Shown here piece by piece: positions 33,063 to 44,282 of a stretch of 64,000 nt of DNA; within the stretch, counting starts at the first letter, position 1; each line of letters opens with the position of its first letter. The stretch is taken from assembly GCA_019828545.1 (NCBI GenBank), contig JACVRA010000135.1, positions 1 to 64,000 on the forward strand, given 5' to 3'. The position numbers and the translations under genes are program-made. Under the pieces are notes generated by a model that made no database searches, was not told where the DNA came from, and saw only the letters and a program-made list of their open reading frames with translations. This DNA is from Paracamarosporium sp. OC-R06-R3. Lineage: Eukaryota; Ascomycota; Dothideomycetes; Pleosporales; Didymosphaeriaceae.

Positions 33063-36000
33063 ATGGCCGCCAACGGAGTGCAGCATGTCTTCGCGCCGGT
33101 GCTGGCGGCGCACAACACCATGTCGTCGGGGGCCGACCGTGCACAGAAGGAGCAGGCGCATCAGTTTCTTGAACAGTTCCAGAAATCGGTATGGCGCATG
33201 GCCAGTCCATGTACGGAGCGCATGCTGACAGATCGATCCAGGACGAAGCATGGACGACGACGCTGGCCATGCTCGAAGCGAACAGCGTGGACGCCGCGGC
33301 AAAGCTGTTCGCCGCTACCACGCTCAAGGGCAAGGTGAGTTGCTCCCGATTTCCGTGGCTCCACGCTCACTGTCACAGATTGTCTATGACCTTCACCAGC
33401 TGCCTCGCGAAACACTTCCCAAGCTGCGCGAGACCATCATCAGAAATCTGGCGACCTTTCACGCTGGTCCCAAGCCCATCAGACTGCAGCTGTGCGTGTG
33501 CCTCGCGAATCTGGCTATCCAGATGACAGAGTGGAAGGATGTCCTACCTCTGATACTATCAACGCTGGGCTCAGACCCTTCCACGCTGCCTTGCGTCCTA
33601 GATTTCCTCCGCGTCCTGCCAGAAGAAGTCACACATGGCCGGAAAATCGCTCTTACAGTACGTTCGGTCGAATCACCATCCTCCACCACCAGCCACCTAC
33701 CGGCACCTCCTTACCGCTGTCTCGTGGTATAACATCAGAGTCACAATCTAATGCATGGATTTGTCAGGAAACCGAATTGCAAATGAGGACAGCGGAATTA
33801 ATCGAGGAAAACGCCCAACAGGCTCTGAGCCTCCTCGTGCAGTATGCTCAGTCGTCCCGTACGTCTACCCCGTCGTTATATTGCTTAGCTAACCCTAGCA
33901 GCTGCTGCCGCTCAAAACCCACAGTTACTTAACTGTATAACATCCTGGATGCGAGAAGTGTCTATAGACGACATCGTCAAGTCTCCTTTGCTAGGAGTCA
34001 TCTTCGACGCTCTTTCAGCCTCAGAACCCTTTGAGGCCGCCGTCGAATGTATCTGCGCGTTGATTGCCGAGACCAGGGATGTCGACGAGACGACTAATAC
34101 TATTCTGGTCCTATATCCCAAGGTTCTGGGACTACGACCGAAACTCGCGCAGCTAGCAGCAGAGGAAGACACCGAGACGTACAAGGGTATTGCTCGGATC
34201 TTCGCCGAGGCAGGAGAAGCATGGTGTCTGCTCATTGCAAGGTTACCAGACCAGTTCCGCGGTCTTGTTGAAGCTATTCTAGAGACTGCGGCGTTGGACA
34301 AGGAGCGAGATGCAATATCTCACACTTTCAAGTTCTGGTATGATCTGAAGCAATACCTTACTCTCGAGAAATACACGCCGGCGCGGCAGCAAAATGCCGA
34401 CATCTACTCAAAGCTTGTTGACATCATGATTGGCCACCTGGAATACCCGAAACCCGAAAGTGGCGATGAGAAAGATCTATTTGAGGGCGACCGCGAGCAA
34501 GAGGAGAAGTTCCGAGAATTCCGACATCAGATGGGTGACGTGCTGAAAGACTGCTGCGAGGTTATGAGCGTCACGGAATGTCTTCAGAAACCGTTCAATC
34601 TCATCCAAGCGTGGGTACAGACATATGCTTCCCGAGCAGGGCCAAACCACGTACCTGAATGGCAAAAACTGGAGGCGCCGTTGTTTGCTGTGCGAGCGAT
34701 GGGTAGAATGGTACAACCGGATGAGAGCGTCATGCTGCCTCAGCTTATTCCTGTCATGGTTCAAATTCCAGATCACCCCAAAGTTCGTTTCCAAGCTGTC
34801 ATGGCTCTTGGAAGGTACACCGAATGGACCGCACAACATCCCGATACATTGCAACCTCAACTCGACTTCATCATGGGCGCTTTTGACCATGCTTCAAAGG
34901 ACGTAACCCGCGCTGCGGCCCTCTCTTTCAAGTTCTTCTGCAATGATTGCGCAAGCTCTCTCGTCGGTTTTATTGGACCTTTGCAACAATTCTACGCCAA
35001 ATACCTAAACGTCCTTCCTATCAGTAGCCAAGAAGAAATAACGGATGGCGTTGCTTCTGTTGTTGCGAAGGTACCTCTGGAACAACTATATCCTACGCTT
35101 AAGCTATACTGTGACCCGGTGTTGCAGAGCATCATGGCTATTGCGAATGAGGCCAAGGACGAACCGGCACAGAAGCTTCTAGCCGACAAAATTAACCTTC
35201 TCACCATCTTTTTCGAAGTCGTAAGACCTCACGTACCAGCCGGACAAGAACACCCAGCCGTCAAGTACTGCCAGGAAATCTTCCCGATGCTGGGCAATAT
35301 TATATCACACTTTTCAAAGAGCGTACCAGTTCTCGAAAGAGTTTGTCGGTGCTGGCGATACATGGTGCTGTCCTACAGGACAGCGATGCGGCCATTGCTT
35401 CCATTGCTCGCGACTCAACTGGTGCAAGGATTCGAATCTTCAAGACAGGGATGTTTCCTATGGGCTACAGCATCGATCGTCCGCGAATTCTCTGCCGGTG
35501 CGGAAGAGTTTGATGGAAGCCTTACTAATGACGTTTTCCAGTTCTATGAGCAACAAGCGAAGACGTTCCTAAGAATTCTCAGCGACCTACCGCCAGAGGA
35601 TCTCCCAGATATGATCGAGGACTTTTTCCGTTTGGCTGGCGAGATGGCAATGTATTATCCCATAGAATCCATCTCGTCACCCCTTATGGAGACCATCCTC
35701 CTGGCTGCCTGCTCATCGCTCACGCTGCTCAAAGAGGAACCTCTTATCGCAACTCTTCACTTCTTGCGCGACCTCCTCGGTTATGGTCGCAACCTGTCGC
35801 CGTCTAGTAGCTTCGACAACTCGCGCCATGAGGTCCCCGAGCAAATACAGACACGTGTCAAGCAACTTGTGGCTGCCGCCGGAATACAGCTCGTACAACG
35901 CATCATGACGGGGATGATGTACAGTTTCCCAGAGGGCTGCTTCCCGGATGCGTCAGGCGTACTGCTTGATTTGTTCGAGTTGATGCCGGAACAGGTTGCA

Positions 36001-36222
36001 GGTTGGGTGCAACAGACGGTGGGAATGTTGCCTCAGGGTAGTATCACTCCGCAAGAAAGCGAGCGCTTCTTAAACAACATTCGACAGCGAATTCAGACTG
36101 GAGACATTCGAATGATCCGGACGATTCTGCAAGATTTCACAACGAGCTACAGACGGAGGAACGTAGCTCCCCGCGAGGGTCTCGGCAGGCTAGAAGCCAG
36201 CCGGTTCCGGTTTTCCGGCTAA
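33063..36222 (+). CDS. MTR10: Importin-beta family receptor Mtr10/transportin-3
   Basis: Exons 33063-33188, 33242-33334, 33379-33657, 33768-33858 and 33902-36222; 969 aa. N-terminal HEAT repeats start AHQFLEQFQKSDEAW and TTLKGKIVYDLHQLP, typical of Mtr10/TNPO3. Helical repeats then run throughout (e.g. FRFWYDLK-like FKFWYDLKQYL, LIPVMVQIPDHPKVRFQAV). The Arg-rich C-terminus is RRRNVAPREGLGRLEASRF. The receptor imports SR-type mRNA-binding proteins such as Npl3 and takes part in tRNA traffic (established for yeast). The last intron ends in TAGCAG, so two acceptors 3 bp apart are possible. Length is as in yeast (~972 aa). Confidence 0.95.
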
Positions 36223-38004
36223 CAGTGTCGCGAGTTGGTCGGGCTGACCAGAGAATGAAGCCTAGCAAAATCGGCCGTGGGCATCCGATATCAATGTCTC
36301 CAGTCTACTGTGCACGACATGCTTCGTAGAGAGTTCAGTGGAGGATACAGCACCTGTAGATATACCTGGAATTAGTAGCATGAGCGACACGGTTGGGCAT
36401 TTAGCATGGCAGGTGGGGTCTGGGTGATTGGGCAGCATAGGTTGTGGAGCAACGTTGGGTGTTCTTTTAGATACCGATATTTCGATTCTGCGCCTACGAT
36501 AGATGGATCAGCACAGACGTGGTGTGTTTATCACAAAGCTTCCGGGAGAGTTACTGCGCGGTGTATATGCGATACAGGTTTCGGAGAGGCGAGATGCTCG
36601 AGAGTGTCTTTACCCACCCTCGAGGCCTAGCTGACTCAAGTGTGCATGAGGTGGTAGCGTGTGATCTGGAAGTCTTGTGGCTGTGCCCGACCGCACCGCC
36701 CGTTTTCACTCCGATTCAGCTGGTTTCTCTAGACCATTGTATTGGTCTGATGTCGTGCGCTGAGCTGCATGGTGCTACCGTGCCCAAATTCTCGTATAGC
36801 AGTAGGCAGTAAGCGCTCGTAAGCCGCGCGATCGCACCTCCGACGACACTCTGCTCAATCAAGCCCGAAACAACATGCACGAGACATACGCCCTCCACTA
36901 TCGATAAGCGCCCATGCAGATGCAGGCTACAATTCTTTACCACATTGCAGGATTCCAGTCTAGTCTAGCTGCGCGCGAGAAACGGCAATATAACCACGTT
37001 GGACACGATGTGTTCAAGACCTGGCGAATAGCCGCGCAAGGAGAAGCGCGGGCCTACAAACAGGAAGGGAAGGAGCGAGCCTTGCACACGCCAGAAACAA
37101 ACAACGTGAAACGGGGATTCTCGTAAAAGCGAAACCTGGATATGTTGCTGTTATGCAAGAGAATTGGTGATGGGGGCGTAGCACAGTGTAATTTCCGCTT
37201 GGCGACTGTTACCTTCCTTTTGCTAGGTGTGAAAGGTCGAGGTGTGATTCTGTGGCGGACTGGATCTCGGAGTGCTGTTGTTTCATGGTACGAAGGGGCT
37301 ACAGTGGAGTGGAGAAGAGTGGCGGGCTAGAAGCGAGCTCCAGGCAGCGAGGAGAACCAAGGAAACGCCGAGAGCGGTAGGCACGTTGTTTTGCGAGTCG
37401 TTGCTACGAAGTCCAGCTGTGTCCGAAGAGCTGAGGTGTTGCTCGTAACGTGAGCGGTAGGGTGCGTCCCTGTGGGTCCATGGTCCGTGGCGCACCCTTG
37501 CTTAGTTCAGGATCGTCGGTCGGGGAGTCCGGACTGCGCCGCCGCACCGGGCACATCAGATGGGAGTGGAGTGAGTAAGAAAAGCGGATGGAGAGAGAGA
37601 GAGTGCGTGTGTGGATGTGTTAGCATCACGAGGCAGTATCAATTTTTGCACTTGCAACAATGGTATTTTTCAAGTATTTTCATAATGCGATTGCGGAAAA
37701 CAAGTCTATCGGAGCGGAAACAAGGACCAGACGCGCGCTGAAATGCCTAGCAAAACCCAAAAACAGTGATTCATCCAAGCATCCCCGTGGCTCGTCCCAT
37801 CCATGCGTGCGTAGTGAGGTATATCGGTAGAGTAGATGGAAAGAAACAAGATGTAAATGCGACAAAAGGGGGGGAAACACAAGAAGTGAAAAAGGAAAGA
37901 CAAGAAAGCAAATGTCACAGCCCACCAACACCTTCACAGTCCCCAAGTCTCCGTCACTAGAAAATAAGCTGCTTCGTTAGTAGTTGATGTGTTTCGTTTT
38001 GCGC
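36223..38004. other. Convergent intergenic, no gene recognised
   Basis: Lies between the 3' ends of MTR10 (+) and the LysM gene (-). It includes a (GA)n run near 37,591-37,603 and an A-rich stretch near 37,840-37,920. No coding frame worth accepting. Confidence 0.45.
37591..37603 (+). repeat. (GA)n dinucleotide microsatellite
   Basis: GA repeated about six times, followed by a GT-rich run. Confidence 0.75.
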
Positions 38005-39027
38005 TTAGGCGGCAATGCAGTAGGCGACACCGGCCTGGAGGTTGCTGCAGTCAGCGGCGAGACCGCTGTTGAGCGAGGTGAGAGTGCCCATGTCGGCACC
38101 AGTGGTGGAGCAGTTGTCGCCGGCGTTGACAGAGTACCACTTGCTGCAGGTGCCGGAGGCACCCTCGAACTTGGGAGCAGTGGGCTCGGCACTGCCACCA
38201 GCGGGAGGAGTGGTGGTGGTGTCGGCAGGGGGAGTGCTCTCACCGCCGTCAGAGGGACCGGCGGGAGCAGAGTTAGGAGCACCACCGCCGACACCGCCGA
38301 TGGTAGCCTCGTCGCAGTCGTGGGAGTCGGCGTCAGTCCAGCCGATGAGGCGGTTGGCAACGTCGGTGGCGTAGCAGTGGGTGGCAATGCCGCCGTTGAG
38401 GTTACCGTCGGCGGCAATGGAGCCAGAGTTGTAGATACGAGAGGCCTTGTAGAACTTGTCGACGTCTGAGCTGCCGGCCTGCTGGATTCCCCACTTGAGA
38501 CCGACTTCGCCGTTGAGACCGGCACCATCCTCAATCATGCCCTTGATCTGGTCGTATGGGCAAGGAACGACACCGTTGCCATCAGGGTTGCAAGAGTGAG
38601 TACCCTGGAAGGATTGCATGAGACCTGGGTTGTCGAAGCCGTAGTTGGTAGTCGGGGCGCGGACGCAGCCCTTGGATTCCTGCATGACGATGGCGAGGAT
38701 GAACTCGGCCTTGACACCGCTGGACTCGGAGACCTCCTGGATGGCCTTCTTGATGTTGTCGGACTCTTCCTGGCTGTTGTTCTCCATGCTGAATTGGCTG
38801 CAAGACTGGAGCGTAGTGGCAACGTTGGCGTTCCAGGCGTCCTCGAAAGACTTCCACTCAGACTCCTGCGGCCAGCCCTGGGCCGGGGTACCGTCACCAC
38901 CGAAGACCTTGTAGGCAGATCGCTCCACCAGGGAGCGAGCGTGCTTGGGGCTGGCACCAATGAGGGGAGCGCCGAAGGCAAAGGCGAAAAGCTGGCTAGC
39001 AGCGATGATGTAGGAAGCAGTGAACAT
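38005..39027 (-). CDS. Secreted lysozyme-like domain plus C-terminal LysM protein
   Basis: Single exon, 340 aa from the ATG at 39027; an upstream in-frame ATG at 39075 lies before the signal peptide and is unlikely. Signal peptide MFTASYIIAASQLFAFAFGA is followed by a possible KR/R-type propeptide. Residues ~45-235 resemble the transglycosylase/lysozyme-like fold: candidate catalytic Glu117 in ILAIVMQESKG, then NPGLMQSFQG and the ARIYNSG-type motif (SRIYNSGSIA). A Pro/Thr/Gly linker (~240-290) leads to one LysM module (~295-340: KWYSVNAGDNCST...GVAYCIAA). LysM binds chitin or peptidoglycan-type GlcNAc polymers. A secreted enzyme acting on bacterial or fungal walls, or an immune-evading LysM protein, are both possible; the sequence favours the enzyme view. 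A TATA box lies at 39,228-39,233. Confidence 0.85.
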   Translation of the reverse strand: MFTASYIIAASQLFAFAFGAPLIGASPKHARSLVERSAYKVFGGDGTPAQGWPQESEWKSFEDAWNANVATTLQSCSQFSMENNSQEESDNIKKAIQEVSESSGVKAEFILAIVMQESKGCVRAPTTNYGFDNPGLMQSFQGTHSCNPDGNGVVPCPYDQIKGMIEDGAGLNGEVGLKWGIQQAGSSDVDKFYKASRIYNSGSIAADGNLNGGIATHCYATDVANRLIGWTDADSHDCDEATIGGVGGGAPNSAPAGPSDGGESTPPADTTTTPPAGGSAEPTAPKFEGASGTCSKWYSVNAGDNCSTTGADMGTLTSLNSGLAADCSNLQAGVAYCIAA

Positions 39028-42001
39028 TTTGATGGTTGGTTGGTTGGTTGTTTGAAAAACGGGTAAGTGTTGCAAGTGCGTTGGTAAAAGAGTGACTCGA
39101 AAAGAGTGTATCGAAGTTAGTTGTAAGAAAGAATGACTGGAGGCAAGCCTCTGTAAGAAGGAAGGACTGTGAAGTTGTTGGTGTTGTGTGCTGTGATGAT
39201 GATCTGAAGCGGCGGATCCAGCCTGCCTTTATACAAGATGGAAGCCATCACGGCGGGGCTGCAGGTGGTGAGCATCCGGATGGGCGTCGGCCATGAGCAC
39301 GGATGCCCGGCGCCATGTTACCCTCGCAAAGACACCGATGGCCCCTGCGAGGTGAAAGAAGGCGGGCACTAGTGGGCTGGATGCATGCGCCATCTGTGCG
39401 CCAGGCCTGTTCCTGGCGCCAGTCCGGACTCTTTGCAAAAGCTTAGACAGCGGGGTGCATCTGTGAAACGAATCTACACCGGAATTAGTCGTTGACTTTG
39501 CCTACCTCAAGAGAGGCTTCCTACAAGCTCCCCTCGCTACAACTGACATAGCAACACCACTGTCTCTCACCGGCATCACCAACAACAATCAATCGAGAAT
39601 GACTTTGATCATGCAGCAACATGCAGTCAGGGAGTCTCAGTATAGTGCAAGCCGCAGTAGAGCCCCGCAATGCCTATGCTGACTGTGGCCATGCGGCGCA
39701 GGTAACGTCTGTGTCCCGGATCGGAAATCGTTCCTACGGTCTTCCAACTTGGGACCGCGGGCCTAATGTGAACAACTGCCATTAGGCTCGAGCGCGGCAA
39801 GGCCTTCCTGTGAAAGCATGTGAAGTCTGTGGGGAGCCGTGTGAAGAGGTCAAGCAACGCAATCACCCACAGCAGGAAATGGCCACAGGGCAGGATGTGC
39901 GGCAAGCTCGACAGTGCAAGAGATCTCACGCCAGCGCCACTCGAGCTGATGCCGGGAACGGCGACGATCCTTGATTATGCGCGCAATCCCTGCTACGCGC
40001 GCTGGTAGGCCAAGTCTAGAGTAAGCGAAAGGCTGGGGCCTACGGACACTGCGCTACTCGCCGGCGGAGATTCTGCAAAGGGAGAACACGACTGCCCATT
40101 CGCCCAAACCCGGTCTCTCGTCACAGGGCGAGGGCGGAGCGGAAAAGAGAAGGTTTCTCGCTCGTGTGGTCTTCTGAGGTCTAGTCTCCCCATAGTAAAG
40201 CGCACATTTTGCCGAGTGCTGCGAATCTTCAGCCTCGACGCTGCTTTCAGAACGAGCACCAAGGGAGCCTGAGACTTGACAGGCCTGGCAATAACGTACT
40301 GTCCGCTTGACCGCGCCCCAGACGGACAGTGAATATCGTGTAGTACAAGCCGCTCGTAGCCTGACAGGTGGAATTCGCTCCAAAAGCGGAAGGCAAGTGA
40401 CAGCAGCCAGATGTCGCAAAGTAAGACAGCCGAAGAGCCGGCTGCTTCTGCAGGCACATGGGCTTCGTGCAGGGTCGCGGCATTGGCCAACGTCCGGCAC
40501 ACCCTCGTCCCTTGTAGGTGCCGTCTTCCAGCTGGGAGGCGCAGTGATGCACCATTGGTGTGCGGTCCGTTTCGTTCTTCCGTGCGAGGGTGTTCGTCAA
40601 GGCTGCCCAATAGGGACAACGGCACGAATTGGGAAACGAGTGTTGGTATCTAGGATGGTGGAGCCATGGACTCGAACCGTGTTCGCAGCCGGTGCACGAC
40701 AGCTTGACACCCCTGGGAACCTTGCAAAGCTTAGCTACACGTGATATCGGTCTCCAATCGGGCCCGTTCCAGTTGCACATCCGATTCTTGGAAGCTGGAT
40801 GGCCATGAATGCACGATTCAAACATGGTAAACTGACATGCTCCATGCGATAAGACACTTTTTACTCTCTATGTGATTGCCGGATGCCGCCATGTATGTTG
40901 CTAGAATCGTTGACGTCTTGTGCTGGGCTTGGATCCGGTCTCGAGATGCACTGGTCCCATTTCACCGACCACAGACTCAACACCACCCCCAAGATCTTGG
41001 CTCGCCCATCGTCCATCATCAGCATCATCTCCGTGTAGCGTGTCATACCCGTCTTGTCCGCTCACGCCTCCACACTGCAGAAGCGGAACGATAACCGTCT
41101 ATGTCAGTCCCCATTTAGCACTGTCAGCATGGCTCTACGGACACTAGCACGGCACCTTAGTCATCGCCAATCTCCGCTGGGAAGCCAATCTACCCCCAGC
41201 CTGCTTGTGAGGTTGTCTGCGATGCTAATGCCTGTTCATCTCCGCAAAAATACTTCCAAAGACTGCATTCTATCGCACGACAGCTCGATGCGATACCCGA
41301 ATTTCTTGTCTTGGTGGTGCGCAACAGGCAACAGATAGAATACCCGTGCACATAGTGATACCATTATCTATTACAAAATCAATATCTCTTCGGTCTACGA
41401 GCGGCAATTCACAAGGAGCCCAATGAGGTATAAAGGATGCACAGGGCGTCAGTCAGCAATATGTTTCCCCACACTTTAACACTGTCTTATCCGCTTTCAG
41501 TCGGAGTCTTTCAGCCTTGATGCACAGACTGTACACACAGCGGCACAATACCATTCTTACGTGCGTTTGGAGAAATTTTCGAGCCAAGTCCGAAGGATCA
41601 ATAGCATGTTACCCTACCAGGCCACTTCGGGCGTAAGCGAGTGTCGGTGCTATGGTCAGCCTTGTGGGTCGATGGGTCGTAAATAGACATTACAATCTCC
41701 ATCTATCCACATCAGTACTTAGACAGGTACTGCGCCTCTCCGTTGGTCCTCGCAATATCCATCGAGCAGTCCGGTTGCGAATCTTGTTCAGACTCAATCG
41801 CATTTCTCCTACACAACAATCGCAACATGCGTCGGCTTTACCCCAACGTCTCAATTCGAAACTCTCGCCGTTCTTGATTTCTTTGCCTGCTTCCCATGCT
41901 TGTTTCAACGTATCGTGGAAAACTCCAAGACGCGGAAGAAGAGATCGTTTCTAACCTGGCGCTACTTTTGCAACCAGGTAAGTTGATCACAGCTCTGACG
42001 C
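39028..42001. other. Long intergenic region, no intact gene
   Basis: About 3 kb. The first ~450 bp are the LysM gene promoter. Between 40,000 and 41,960 there are overlapping frames of 60-210 codons on both strands with no recognisable domain or splice continuity. A B-box-like GGTTCGAGTCC occurs on the minus strand at about 40,665-40,675 but does not complete a tRNA. Confidence 0.45.
39228..39233 (-). promoter_or_regulatory. TATA box of the LysM/lysozyme-like gene
   Basis: TATAAA on the minus strand, about 200 bp upstream of the ATG, followed by a Cys/Ser-codon-like CT- and CA-rich leader. Fits an inducible secreted-protein gene. Confidence 0.55.
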
Positions 42002-42600
42002 CTATGACAGACAATGTTCCATCTCTGGATACTCCCGATACAAATTTACGAGCGGCAAAAACATCTGCTTAGTGGCTTTGCGACCGGCAGCTTCCGCCTC
42101 AGCCTGTTCTTTCGCCCAAGACCACATTCTTGACCACGGAATCCAGTCCCACCGGGCGCACTTCTCGGGCTCCAGAGGCTTGAATAAAAACAATCAGCGT
42201 TGCTTTCGCCAATCAGCAAAGAAGAGTTCGTACCTTCGGCTCCTTATCCTCGCCAACGATTGTGCACGTCACAAAGATGGTCACATAATGTTTACCCTCC
42301 CCGAACACATCATTCGTCGCGACCAGAAATTTGATATTACCAACTTCAAGGCCAGTCTCTTCAAGCACCTCGCGCTTTGCGCACTCCGCGAACGACTCGC
42401 CGTATTCTAGATGACCTCCTGGGCATTGCATGGTGCCTAGTATCCATCAGCACCGCCCTTTATCGCCGAAATTGTCCTCGTGTTGAAAAGAAAAACATAC
42501 CGGCGCCGTGTGAGCCCGCCCGCTCACCCATGACTATGTTGCCTGCGCCATCGTGAATCACCACGCCAACGCCGATCTTCGGTCTTTGTGCTTCCGCCAT
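42002..42600 (-). CDS. Nudix hydrolase (MutT/NUDT15-like)
   Basis: Exons (transcription order) 42501-42600, 42234-42436 and 42002-42178; 159 aa. The Nudix box reads GHLEYGESFAECAKREVLEE plus TGL, matching Gx5Ex7REUxEExGU with all glutamates. Before it is the strand RPKIGVGVVIHDGAGNIVMG, after it VGNIKFLVATNDVFGEGKHYVTIFV. The C-terminal PLEPEKCARWDWIPW block resembles NUDT15/MutT-type nucleotide pyrophosphatases. Likely removes oxidised or other non-canonical nucleoside triphosphates; the exact substrate is not readable. No targeting signal. Introns are 64 and 55 bp. Confidence 0.92.
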
Positions 42601-44282
42601 GACCGTGATATGGAAGATGATTCGCCCGAAGGTTTTATAACGAAATGACAGGTTTCAGTGAGGCTGAACTAAATCTGCGTTTCTTCGTCGGTACGTGTAC
42701 AAGGTGTGAATCATTCACAGCCCGCTTTTAGTTCGAAGACGCTAGCGACTCAAAAGGTTAGCGCGGTGACGCTTGAACTAATGGATCGTGACTTTTAAAA
42801 TTCGACTTCATTTCTACTTCGTCCAATTATCATCGGAGTTCGGTATGCGATTTGTTCCTCTCGTGGGTTGGAAAAAATGCCTTCGCTTGGTCCATTCGCG
42901 GATGACTATCGGTCTGTAGCGCTGCATACCATCTCTGATCACGCACCTGTGGAAATTGGGACTAGTAATGTTGCGACGATGGCTTTAACATTTGAAGTGC
43001 AAGATTCTTATGAGTTGGGCTAACGTCCTGTTCGATCTATCGAGATAGCAGCTTGAAATAAAAACCGACGAAGCTCTGTATGCGATGGAACATCTTATAC
43101 TCCAAGATAAACATGCTTTAGAGAATTTGAGTGTCACATTCACCTTTAAAATTTAAGATCTTCATTTTAAATACTTTTATATCCTCTGCGCTTCGTGCAT
43201 CTCGCTCTATCATTTGCTTTGGCGAAATAGGGCGTATTACATATCTGACAACACCTTTCTTCTGGTCGACTGGCGCCCCCCGCACTATAAGTCCACGTTG
43301 TTTCTAAATTTTGCATATAATATATTTTAAAAACAGATATTCTGTATTGCCACGGCTCATAATATGATCACACATACTACAATACTCGTTTCCAGGTCCT
43401 CATAAACTGCCCCGGTATGAACGCCACGTGTCCAATCCGACTTGAAAACGATTCATACTTTAACGTGATAAGAACAGTTTGAAATCCAGTTTTGAATTCA
43501 TTGCTCACAAATCTCTCATTCCAATCTGTAACACAATCACGACCAAAATTATTTAAGACCGAGTACAGTCCGGGTACAGCATGTATATACGCAACACAGT
43601 GTATTTAAATCAGGAAATTTTTGATTATATGCCTCTTTAGTATCTATCACCACACTCTCTGCGCGAGAAAGTTGTTCTTGTTGCGAAGTATTCGGGGCAA
43701 GAGCACTTGTATGTTTTACTGACGGATTCGGACTTGCTTCACCTGTCGATGATGTACAAACTTGGAAAAAAAAATCAGTTCGACACTTGATCGTCAAGCA
43801 GAGACTTAAACCAGAAGAACAATACCGTATGGCATGCTAAACAGCTACGTATGTGTTATGCAACACTGTGAACTGCATGCGGTTGAATCACGTTCAGTTC
43901 ATCCAAGATGGCGTACCAAAAAAAACCTCTAACTTGTCCCATTAGTTTGTTCCCCGTCGGCCAGGGATTATATTCTACCTGTGCCTTAAGATGGCAAGTC
44001 TAAAAAGACTAACGTCCAGAGGTGTTCGTTCGCAGGTAAGGATCTGAATGTTGGATTTTTTTATTTGTGGTTTCGCGTCACGACTTTTAGCTGATGTGAA
44101 CAAATGCGCGAAAACAAAATAATAGCGACCAACACATCTGGACACATCAAGACTACCTTTTTAGGCAATACACAAAAGAAAAAGTAAGCCTGTTGCAGAA
44201 CTTAGGTCATGGATCTAACATCTACATCGTTAATGCTCATGTAATGCCAGGCAACTACCATGTTCACCCTTTAATGATGCCT
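42601..44282. other. A+T-rich gene-free island
   Basis: Visibly A+T- and TpA-rich DNA between about 42,650 and 44,170, without a coding frame that can be supported. This may be a decayed, RIP-mutated repeat or a naturally A+T-rich spacer. No terminal repeats or transposase remnant could be read. Confidence 0.45.

Noticed and set aside
40655..40745. tRNA-like gene on the minus strand: exact B-box GGTTCGAGTCC and an A-box-like TAGCTAAG upstream.
   Set aside because: The T-stem has a mismatch, the acceptor stem pairs only if the A-box is placed out of register, and no regular D-arm or anticodon arm could be folded. At best a tRNA relic; tRNAscan-SE would decide.
40000..41960. Several 60-210 codon frames between the LysM and Nudix genes.
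   Set aside because: Frames overlap on opposite strands and look random; no transposase, helicase or reverse-transcriptase motif could be found.
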